Source: Sphingobacterium arenae
GTDB taxonomy: Bacteria > Bacteroidota > Bacteroidia > Sphingobacteriales > Sphingobacteriaceae
Direction: 5' to 3'
NCBI RefSeq assembly: GCF_014692505.1
Contig: NZ_JACNYK010000005.1
Location: 186,001-250,000, forward strand
Length of the DNA: 64,000 nucleotides
Part shown: one piece after another, positions 27,470-35,384 of the stretch
Layout: the number at the start of each line of letters is the position of its first letter
How positions within the stretch are numbered: the first letter of the stretch is position 1
Position numbers and translations under genes: made by a program
The notes under the pieces: generated by a model
Databases searched by the model: none
Told to the model about the DNA's origin: nothing
What the model saw: only the letters and a program-made list of their open reading frames with translations

Positions 27470-27491
27470 TATATAAAAATAAATTTTGATT

Positions 27492-28139
27492 ATGAGAAAA
27501 AAGAAAAATGAACCGAAAGTAAAGGTGTATTCACGTAAATGTTCACCGCTCAGTATTGCGATTTATTATCGTATGTTATTGCATAGGATTTCTCAGAATT
27601 TATCACCAAAAGAAATATCGTTTTTGATGGGAAAGCACCTAGATTTCATGGATAAAATGGAACGTTTTAAGTTGATCAAATGGTATATTTCTGATTTTTT
27701 TAGGGCAAAAGCTGCATTTGGGTTAGAAAATGTGGGCTTTCTGTTTCCCCACGTGAAAACTGATACTGAAGAAGCCGCCCTTTATCAGGTTTCTATTAAG
27801 ACTTTTGATAGTTGGGTAGTCTATGATATGAAAAGATGGGATTCGGAGATTAATATGTTTGTCGATGAATTCCAGTTGGTAGACAAAAGGCACGACATAG
27901 ACCTATACAAAGAATCGACCGAATCAGAACAAAAGGAAATAAGAGATTGGTTAAGAAAGTTGATCGAAGAATCGTACTTCACGGAAAATAGAGACCCAGA
28001 TGAAATTTGTGAAAAATGTTGTGCTGACTTAGGTCATTATATAGAACCTAAAAACCTCTTTACAGTACTACACGAAGAAGTTCCTCCCATAATTAAGAGA
28101 ATAGAACATAAGAACGGGGCATACTATATTGCCGTATAG
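27492..28139 (+). CDS. Uncharacterised protein with putative N-terminal HTH-like region
   Basis: A 215-residue soluble protein that I do not recognise. The N-terminus is very basic (MRKKKNEPKVKVYSRK). Residues ~25-65 (YYRMLLHRISQNLSPKEISFLMGKHLDFMDKMERF) have the spacing of a degenerate XRE helix-turn-helix. The C-terminal part has two close Cys pairs (CEKCC) and ends in a short beta-like KRIEHKNGAYYIAV. I chose the ATG at 27492; the TTG at 27486 is less likely. It is divergent from the small HTH gene at 27358, with shared repeats between them. It is convergent with permease 6, and a 12-bp palindrome (28142-28153) lies in the gap. Confidence 0.65.
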   Translation: MRKKKNEPKVKVYSRKCSPLSIAIYYRMLLHRISQNLSPKEISFLMGKHLDFMDKMERFKLIKWYISDFFRAKAAFGLENVGFLFPHVKTDTEEAALYQVSIKTFDSWVVYDMKRWDSEINMFVDEFQLVDKRHDIDLYKESTESEQKEIRDWLRKLIEESYFTENRDPDEICEKCCADLGHYIEPKNLFTVLHEEVPPIIKRIEHKNGAYYIAV

Positions 28140-28169
28140 TTGTTACTAGTAACTCCATAGTCAATGCCC

Positions 28170-30563
28170 TCACTCATTCCTCAAACTATCCACCGGATTG
28201 GCTCGTGCGGCTTTCCAAGCTTGATAACTTGTGGTCACCATAGCGGTCGATATCGCAACAATCGCGGCTAGGATGAATATGCTCCAATGCATATTTATCC
28301 TGTAGGCGAAAGAAGCAAGCCAGGCATTTCCGGCGTACCAGGACAGAGGTAAGGCGATACCAATAGCTATAGCTACTAGAATCAGAAAGCTTTTCGACAA
28401 CAAATAGAAAATGCGACCAGTAGAAGAACCTAATATTTTACGTATACCTATTTCTTTGGTTCGCCTTTCAGCAATAAAGGAAGATAACCCGTATAGACCG
28501 AGGCAGGAAACGAAAATTGCCAAAACGGCAAAGAAATTAAACAAGTTGCTCAAACGCTCCTCTCCATGATAGAGCTTTTCCAAATCCTGATCCACAAAGC
28601 CATAAGAAAAGGGAAAGTTGGGGTTAAACTTTGCATGAACTTTTTCCAGTAAACGCAGTGTGGCGTCCAACTGAGCGATTTGCGCTTTGACGACCACCAT
28701 ACCGCCCCAGTCATTGTATTGCATGACAAGGGGTTCGATAGCTTGACTGGCTGGTTTGAAGTTGAAATCTTTCACCACACCGATGATGGTTCCTTTTTTG
28801 CTCCAAAGGATAAAGGGTTTACCGATCGCTTCCTCGGGTGATACACCCATGACTTTTGTCAGAGTCTCGTTCACGACAAAATTACTCGAATCACTTCCGA
28901 ATTGAGGAGAGAAACTACGCCCGGCAATCATTTGCATATCGAATACTTCGAAAAAATGCTCATCTACATCCATCATCGGTAAGATAAGGGAAGAGTTAGG
29001 CGTTTTACCATCGAAATAGTAATCGATGGTGCCGCTACGTAGGTTGGTAGGGACATCATCTGTAACAGTGAAGTTAGCGGTCAGCGGATTACTACGGAGC
29101 GCATTCCGATAAGCTTGTTGCTGTCCCCAGATATCGCCGACCATTGGAATGTATAGCAGTCCCGATTGATCGAACCCAAGATTTCTGTTTTTAAGGTAGT
29201 TCAGTTGTTGATAAGCCACAAAAGTACCTACTAAGAGTGTGATCGAAATGACAAACTGCAGCACGACAAGCGTATTTCGAAACAGTAGATTTCCATTCCG
29301 CGCTGTTGAGAATATGCCTTTCAACACCTTTACTGGCGCGAATCCGGATAAGTATATTGCTGGATATATACCCGCTAGCAGTCCTGTCAAGGTTGCGATG
29401 GCAAGTGCCATCAAGAGAAAATCAACCTGGAAGAAAATAGTGTGGAAGCTGTTGTTCGCGAGTTGATTGAATAGGGGTAAGGCGATCCAGGCCAAGCCTA
29501 TTGCCAGAAAGAACGAAAGATAAGCAATCAACAAAGCTTCGCTTAGAAATTGAATAACGAGCTGCGCACGATGGGCGCCGACGACTTTCCGGAGACCGAC
29601 TTCCTTTGCCCGTCGTGCTGATCGGGCGGTTGCCAGATTCATAAAATTTATACAGGCTACTAAGAGGATGAAAATGGACACAAAGAACATCGTATCAACG
29701 TACTGGTGGTTACCATGGTCGGCAAGGTCAACCTGCAGATTTTGGGAGTGGAGATGGATATCCTTCAATGGTTGTAGGAGGAACGACGTTTTTTGCAGGG
29801 CACTGTTGGCATGTGCTCGATAAATCGTATTGATATGTTCTTCCAGTTTTTGACGCTTGACTGGATCGGCGGCTACATCCGGCTGAAATTGTATATAACT
29901 GTAGTGTTTAAAATCCCCCCAATCGTCCGGACTATTACCAGGATAGAGGTAATCACTTTTATTCAAAAAATCAAAGGGGATAAGAAAATCGATTTGCAGG
30001 TGTGAGTTTGAAGGGATATCGGCCATGACGGCGGTAACGGTTAGTGGTCGTGCCTGATCCATCTTTAATACTTTACCTACAGGGTCTTGCTGGTCAAAAT
30101 ATTTTCTAGCTGCACGTTCTGTAATAACAACACCGTCTGGACGTTGTAGCACGTTTGATAAATCGCCGGCAATAAGTTGGAAACTGAATACATCGAAAAA
30201 ATTGGTGTCTGCATAGAATACTGCCTTTTCCTCAAATCGCTTCTCATCGTATTCGAAATAATGTGTTCGAGGAAGCGTGATGCGGGTAAAGTCAACTACC
30301 TCTGGCATTTTTTCCTTAAGTTCGGGGAGAAGCGGTGGCGGCGCAATGGCCGCTGTGAAATCTTCCCCGTCTAGTTTGGACAGGACACGATATATTTGTT
30401 TCCCGTTTTCGTGAAAGCTGTCGAAACTGCGCTCATGCTGTACCCAAGATAATATGAGTATGCTGGCAGCTAGGCCAACAGCAAGACCTGCAATGTTTAA
30501 TAAAGCAAAAGATCTGTGGCGTATTATATTACGCCATGCTATTTTGATATAGTTCCTGATCAT
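28170..30563 (-). CDS. FtsX/MacB-like ABC permease (permease 6)
   Basis: A 797-residue permease, the last gene of the six-gene operon starting at 39783. It opens MIRNYIKIAWRNIIRHR. The first FtsX block is FFVSIFILLVACINFMNLATA with coupling motif RRAKEVGLRKVVG, the second is RRTKEIGIRKILG, and the tail is ANPVDSLRNE. Compared with neighbours, the start of the first periplasmic domain is short, and the second contains MVVVKAQIAQLDATLRLLEKVHAKFNP, a variant of the helix preceding the last core. All hallmark residues are kept. It lies 11 bp after permease 7. Confidence 0.9.
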   Translation of the reverse strand: MIRNYIKIAWRNIIRHRSFALLNIAGLAVGLAASILILSWVQHERSFDSFHENGKQIYRVLSKLDGEDFTAAIAPPPLLPELKEKMPEVVDFTRITLPRTHYFEYDEKRFEEKAVFYADTNFFDVFSFQLIAGDLSNVLQRPDGVVITERAARKYFDQQDPVGKVLKMDQARPLTVTAVMADIPSNSHLQIDFLIPFDFLNKSDYLYPGNSPDDWGDFKHYSYIQFQPDVAADPVKRQKLEEHINTIYRAHANSALQKTSFLLQPLKDIHLHSQNLQVDLADHGNHQYVDTMFFVSIFILLVACINFMNLATARSARRAKEVGLRKVVGAHRAQLVIQFLSEALLIAYLSFFLAIGLAWIALPLFNQLANNSFHTIFFQVDFLLMALAIATLTGLLAGIYPAIYLSGFAPVKVLKGIFSTARNGNLLFRNTLVVLQFVISITLLVGTFVAYQQLNYLKNRNLGFDQSGLLYIPMVGDIWGQQQAYRNALRSNPLTANFTVTDDVPTNLRSGTIDYYFDGKTPNSSLILPMMDVDEHFFEVFDMQMIAGRSFSPQFGSDSSNFVVNETLTKVMGVSPEEAIGKPFILWSKKGTIIGVVKDFNFKPASQAIEPLVMQYNDWGGMVVVKAQIAQLDATLRLLEKVHAKFNPNFPFSYGFVDQDLEKLYHGEERLSNLFNFFAVLAIFVSCLGLYGLSSFIAERRTKEIGIRKILGSSTGRIFYLLSKSFLILVAIAIGIALPLSWYAGNAWLASFAYRINMHWSIFILAAIVAISTAMVTTSYQAWKAARANPVDSLRNE

Positions 30564-30574
30564 GGTTTTAGCTG

Positions 30575-32944
30575 TTATTCATCCCTCAAGCTATCTACGG
30601 GATTGGCAAGAGCAGCTCGTATAGCCTGTCCGCTTATAGTCAATAATGCAATTGCTATTGCTGTCACACCTGCTAAGGCGAACACCCACCATGAAATCGC
30701 TGTTCGATAAGAAAAATTTTCAAGCCACTTGTTCATAATCCACCAGGCAATAGGAGTGGCGAGGAGTAGTGATATCACGACCAGTTTGATAAAATCTCTC
30801 GATAGCATCGTGCTTATGCCTATTATCGAGGCGCCCAATACTTTACGGATACCGATTTCTTTGATGCGGGTCTCTGCGATATATGAAGCTAGTCCAAACA
30901 ATCCTAAAGCGGATATGAAAATCGCCAGCATGGAAAATATAAATGCCAACATTCCCATTTGTTTCTGATCATGGAATTTTTGCGCATACTGCTCATCAAC
31001 AAATTTATAGCTGAATGGATAATCAGGATTAAACTTTTTGACGATCTTTTCGATGCCTTGTATATTCTGCGACATGGAAAGCTGCGGGTTAGAACGAATC
31101 ACTATATTATGTAGATACTGATTGTCTGCTAGAACGAGTAGCGGACCCACGTCTTCATACGGAGAATTGAAAATATAATCTTCAACAACACCTACAATAG
31201 TATAGAGGTTATCACCCCATTTCAAATATTTCCCCACCGGATTCTCCAACCCCATGTGTTTTATAGCGGTCTCGTTTAACAATACCGAAGCGCTGTCAGC
31301 AGGAACACGGGCGTAATCGATATCGCGTCCATCCGAAAGTGTTAGACCTAATGTTTTCGCAAAATCACTTTCTGTACGAAGCATATAGAAGAAACTGTTA
31401 TCTATCTGTTCAGGTGTAGCGCCATCCCAAGAGAAGTTCATAGCCGTTGAAGAATAGCCGCCTGCAACTGTCCATCCGCTTGTTCGTGTAACATGTGTGG
31501 CTAACCGATTGCTTATCAGTTCGCCTTTAAGTGCATCGAAGTCATTGTCAATCTCTCCTTCGGCGGCTATCTCGATCAATTGGGCGGTCTGATAGCCGGC
31601 TTCCCGTTCTCCCGCAAATTTAACCTGTAGATGGATAACCAAGGTGGCTACAATAAGAAAAACAGCAATAGCGAATTGAACGACCACCAGTCCCGCGCGG
31701 AAGTTGAATGGACGATGTGATATGCTGACTATTCCTTTTAAAGTTTTGATAGGTCGAAAGGAAGACAATACGAATGCAGGATAGACTCCGGCGAGCAGCC
31801 CTGTGATTAGCATAAAAGTGACACCTGTACCCCATATCATGGGGTTTGCCCAATCCACTACTAAAGGCTTGTCGAGGAGCCTATTGAACAGAGGAAGGGA
31901 AATCAGGGTCAACACCACCGAAATAAGACCGGCAATAAAGGCTATTAAAATGGATTCTGACAAAAACTGACTGACCAATGTTTTCTTCGTTGCACCAATC
32001 ACCTTGCGCACACCAACCTCTTTGCTTCGTTTTTGGCTGCGGGCGGTACTGAGATTTATAAAATTGATGCAGGCGATCAGTAAGATTAAGAAACCGATTC
32101 CCGCTACTAAACGGACTTGTTCTATTTTTCCACCAACAGGTATTCCGTTTTCAAAGCGGGAATAAAGATGTGTTTTGGAGATAGGATAGAGGAAAATGGA
32201 TGTCCATTCTAAATAGGAAGCATTTTCCCTAATTAAAGGCTTTATCTTTTCATTAAAGGTGTGTACTTCTGCATTTTCTCTTAACGTGACGTAGGTTCTC
32301 AGGGAATAGTTATTCCAGTTGTTTAAAGATTTTTGTGCGCGTTCCGGACTCAGGGGCATCAGGTATTTAAAGTCAAAATCAGTATACGTCGGCAAATCTT
32401 TAAGAACCCCCGTTACTTTGTACGGAACGTTGTCTTCTAACGTAATGGTTTTATTTATTGGGTTCTCATAGCCAAAAAGACTTGCGGCGAAGCTCGCTGT
32501 CAAAACAATACTGTTGGGCTCATCCAACATGCTGTTTTTCATGCCGTATAGTACAGGGAAATCAAAGATATCCAAAAAGTCGGCATCCACCTCGAAGCCT
32601 CTAGACTTAATGCTTTTACCTTCATATAGAAAGAGATGTTCGTCCGTCCACGATACTCGTGCGGCAAATTCTACTTCGGGGTATTGTTGTTGCAACGCAG
32701 GCGCTGCCGCTGGCATCGTATAACCGTGTATATTGACATTTCCATCTTTATCTGTACGATTCATGAGTTGATAGATATGTGCTTTATTCGCATAGAAGTT
32801 GTCGTAAAGGAATTGGTTCTGCACCCAGATTGCTATCAAAAGGACAGCAGTCAAGCCGATCGCAAGCCCTGTGATATTAATGGCGGAAAAACTCTTGTTT
32901 TTCAATAAACTACGCCGCGCTATTTTCAAATGGTTCTTGATCAT
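30575..32944 (-). CDS. FtsX/MacB-like ABC permease (permease 7)
   Basis: A 789-residue permease. Start MIKNHLKIARRSLLKNK; the first periplasmic domain contains NRTDKDGNVNIHGYTMPAAAPAL. Coupling motifs are KRSKEVGVRKVIG and TRIKEIGIRKVLG; the tail is LANPVDSLRDE. It shares many positions with permease 8, such as SWTSY/NNWNNYSLRTYVTL and IFNSPYEDVGPLLV versus ILQSPYQNIEPMMV. The two therefore look like a relatively recent duplicate pair within the array. It starts 12 bp after permease 8's stop. Confidence 0.9.
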   Translation of the reverse strand: MIKNHLKIARRSLLKNKSFSAINITGLAIGLTAVLLIAIWVQNQFLYDNFYANKAHIYQLMNRTDKDGNVNIHGYTMPAAAPALQQQYPEVEFAARVSWTDEHLFLYEGKSIKSRGFEVDADFLDIFDFPVLYGMKNSMLDEPNSIVLTASFAASLFGYENPINKTITLEDNVPYKVTGVLKDLPTYTDFDFKYLMPLSPERAQKSLNNWNNYSLRTYVTLRENAEVHTFNEKIKPLIRENASYLEWTSIFLYPISKTHLYSRFENGIPVGGKIEQVRLVAGIGFLILLIACINFINLSTARSQKRSKEVGVRKVIGATKKTLVSQFLSESILIAFIAGLISVVLTLISLPLFNRLLDKPLVVDWANPMIWGTGVTFMLITGLLAGVYPAFVLSSFRPIKTLKGIVSISHRPFNFRAGLVVVQFAIAVFLIVATLVIHLQVKFAGEREAGYQTAQLIEIAAEGEIDNDFDALKGELISNRLATHVTRTSGWTVAGGYSSTAMNFSWDGATPEQIDNSFFYMLRTESDFAKTLGLTLSDGRDIDYARVPADSASVLLNETAIKHMGLENPVGKYLKWGDNLYTIVGVVEDYIFNSPYEDVGPLLVLADNQYLHNIVIRSNPQLSMSQNIQGIEKIVKKFNPDYPFSYKFVDEQYAQKFHDQKQMGMLAFIFSMLAIFISALGLFGLASYIAETRIKEIGIRKVLGASIIGISTMLSRDFIKLVVISLLLATPIAWWIMNKWLENFSYRTAISWWVFALAGVTAIAIALLTISGQAIRAALANPVDSLRDE

Positions 32945-32956
32945 AATTTTAGTGTT

Positions 32957-35338
32957 TTACTCATCCCTTAAACTATCTACCGGATTCGCTCGTGCGGCCT
33001 TAATCGCTAACGCACTTACTGTAAGCAAAGCAATTAAAATAGCGAGCAGACCAGCGAAGAAGAATGTCCACCACTGTATATCAATCCGATAAACAAAATC
33101 CTGCAGCCATTTGTGCATAACCCACCAGGCAATAGGAGTGGCGACGACAATGGCTAGGACAACCAATTTTAGAAAATCTTTTGACAGCATCGCGGCAATT
33201 GTGGCAACTGAAGCGCCCAATACTTTTCGAATACCAATCTCTTTTTGTCTTTGTATCGTCGCAAAAGAAACTAATCCGAACAGCCCCAAACACGCGATAA
33301 AAATAGCTAATCCCGAAAATAGAGCTGTTAAGGTCGCGGTACGCTTCTGTTGGACAAATTTTAATGCATAGGCTTCATCAGCAAAATGAATGTCTGCTGG
33401 ATAATCGGGATTATATTTTTTCAATATCGTTTGGAGTTGATCCATATTGGACAATAAACTGTTCGCGGTATTTAATCGGATATGTAGATAATTAAAATAA
33501 CTGGCGGGACCTTTTACCATCATCGGTTCAATATTTTGATAGGGCGATTGCAGTATGAAATCGGCTATGATACCGACCACGTTCCAAGTTGTCTCGTATA
33601 TAGTACCTTTGCCTTCTATAATAGATATGCCCAGCGGATTGGTAAGTTGCATACGCTTGACAGCTGCTTCGTTTAATAAGACAGCATTGGAGTCAGAAGG
33701 GTGCTTGTAAATATCAATATCCCTGCCGGCCAGTAACTTAATCCCCATTGTCTGTGTGAAACTGGCATCTGTACTCATGGTGTTGAACGTTACATCGTAG
33801 TCTTCTGGTCGCGCATTTGGCCAATGATAACCCCAGCTATTGCTATTATAAGAGGTAATACGCCCTGCGGATTTAACGACGCTGCTGGCAATCCCCTGTT
33901 GTAGAAGTTCCTGGCGTACAACCTCATAATTTTGTCCTAAACCTCCCTCCAAAGCGGTGTAAACGAGATTGTTTTGATCATAGCCACTTGCGCGATTCTG
34001 CCCATAATGTATCTGCTGGCCGATAATAATGGTGCAGATGCCTAAACAGATAGAGACGGTAAACTGTAATGTCACTAATACTTTCCGGGGTTTGAAATTT
34101 CCTTTCGGAGATAATAGATTACTCTTTAGACTTCTAATTGGTTCGAAAGCTGATAGTACGAAAGCAGGGTATACACCAGCGCCAAGCGTGGCGACAGCTA
34201 TAACCGCGATCAAGAGCCCCCAAAATACAAAGGGCTGATCGCCGATACTGATGTTGCTATTGGTTAGGCTATTGAAGAAGGGAAGTCCGATAACGGTGAG
34301 CAACCATGCCATGATACCTGCAATACCTGTTATGAGAAACGATTCCAATAAAAATTGCTGAATTAGTGTTTTCTTGGGGGCGCCGACAACTTTACGTACA
34401 CCGACTTCTTTAGCTCTTCTTTCCGCTCCTGCGGTACTTAGGTTGATGAAGTTAATACACGCGATAAGGAGAATAAAGAATCCGATCAAGGCGAACATAC
34501 GCAGGGTGGTAATATTGCCAGCAACCATCTTCCCATTCTCTGATTTATTGTACAAATGCCAACGAGTTGCCGGATAAAGATAAATGCTCGCTTTTACCTG
34601 ATTGTTGGTGTGGTTCTTGACAAGATTCGCGATATGTTGATTGGCAGCAGCTAGGGAAGTTCCCTCTTTCAATAAGGCATACGTTTGATGATTGTAGCTG
34701 GTCCAAGAATCATTGAAGGTCCAGCCTGCTGTTTTTAGAAAATCCCATGAACAAAAAAAATCATTGCTATGAAAGGTAGAATTACGGGGAATGTCCTGGA
34801 TAACGCCTTGGACGGACATGGAAGCGAATGTCTCTATTTTCAATGTCCGGCCTATCACATCTGTGTGTCCAAACAACTTCTTGGCGAACGATTCGGTCAA
34901 GACGATAGCATCCGGTTTGGTGAGCGCATTTTCCGGATTGCCTGCTAAAAAGGCGAAATCAAATAATTTGAAAAATCCAGGATCACTAACGGTCCCCGAG
35001 GCTTTAAAGCGTTTTTCTCCGTCATGTAGGAGATGGTTGACATCTGCCGTTCTAACCACTTCCTCGATTTCCGGACGTTCCTCTTTTAGTATGGGACCCA
35101 AAATTGCAGGTGTACTTCCCCATGTATGGGATTTTCCCTCAAAGGTATCCAGTGTGTACACTTGCGTTATGCGGTCAGTTTTGGAATAAAAACGATCGTA
35201 TTTTACTTCCGAGTTGATCCATAATCCTATAATGAGCGCTATGCTCATACCCAACGCTAAACCGAGAATATTGATCGTGGAGTTTCCTTTGTTTTTCAAA
35301 AGGTTTCGCCAAGCTATTTTTATGTGGTTCTTGATCAT
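32957..35338 (-). CDS. FtsX/MacB-like ABC permease (permease 8)
   Basis: A 793-residue permease. It opens MIKNHIKIAWRNLLKNK. The first periplasmic domain carries DTFEGKSHTWGSTPAILGPIL and DAIVLTESFAKKLFG; coupling motifs are RRAKEVGVRKVVG and QRQKEIGIRKVLG; the tail is ARANPVDSLRDE. It is closest in this window to permease 7. The 46-bp gap upstream of it is longer than elsewhere in the operon and holds a fragment resembling the 3' end of another permease (35364-35384), a possible trace of a lost copy. Confidence 0.9.
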   Translation of the reverse strand: MIKNHIKIAWRNLLKNKGNSTINILGLALGMSIALIIGLWINSEVKYDRFYSKTDRITQVYTLDTFEGKSHTWGSTPAILGPILKEERPEIEEVVRTADVNHLLHDGEKRFKASGTVSDPGFFKLFDFAFLAGNPENALTKPDAIVLTESFAKKLFGHTDVIGRTLKIETFASMSVQGVIQDIPRNSTFHSNDFFCSWDFLKTAGWTFNDSWTSYNHQTYALLKEGTSLAAANQHIANLVKNHTNNQVKASIYLYPATRWHLYNKSENGKMVAGNITTLRMFALIGFFILLIACINFINLSTAGAERRAKEVGVRKVVGAPKKTLIQQFLLESFLITGIAGIMAWLLTVIGLPFFNSLTNSNISIGDQPFVFWGLLIAVIAVATLGAGVYPAFVLSAFEPIRSLKSNLLSPKGNFKPRKVLVTLQFTVSICLGICTIIIGQQIHYGQNRASGYDQNNLVYTALEGGLGQNYEVVRQELLQQGIASSVVKSAGRITSYNSNSWGYHWPNARPEDYDVTFNTMSTDASFTQTMGIKLLAGRDIDIYKHPSDSNAVLLNEAAVKRMQLTNPLGISIIEGKGTIYETTWNVVGIIADFILQSPYQNIEPMMVKGPASYFNYLHIRLNTANSLLSNMDQLQTILKKYNPDYPADIHFADEAYALKFVQQKRTATLTALFSGLAIFIACLGLFGLVSFATIQRQKEIGIRKVLGASVATIAAMLSKDFLKLVVLAIVVATPIAWWVMHKWLQDFVYRIDIQWWTFFFAGLLAILIALLTVSALAIKAARANPVDSLRDE

Positions 35339-35363
35339 CTTATTCGTTTCCTTACATTATTAT

Positions 35364-35384
35364 CAATTCATCCTTCAAGCTATT
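35364..35384 (-). pseudogene. Possible relic of a permease 3' end
   Basis: Just past permease 9's stop codon the - strand reads AATAGCTTGAAGGATGAA. This translates NSLKDE and corresponds to the array-wide C-terminal signature (D/N)SLR(D/N)E. It may be a scar of deletion or duplication between paralogues. It is very short, so chance is possible. Confidence 0.3.

Noticed and set aside
28142..28153. GTTACTAGTAAC palindrome as an operator
   Set aside because: It lies between the 3' ends of two convergent genes, so a promoter role is unlikely; single copy.
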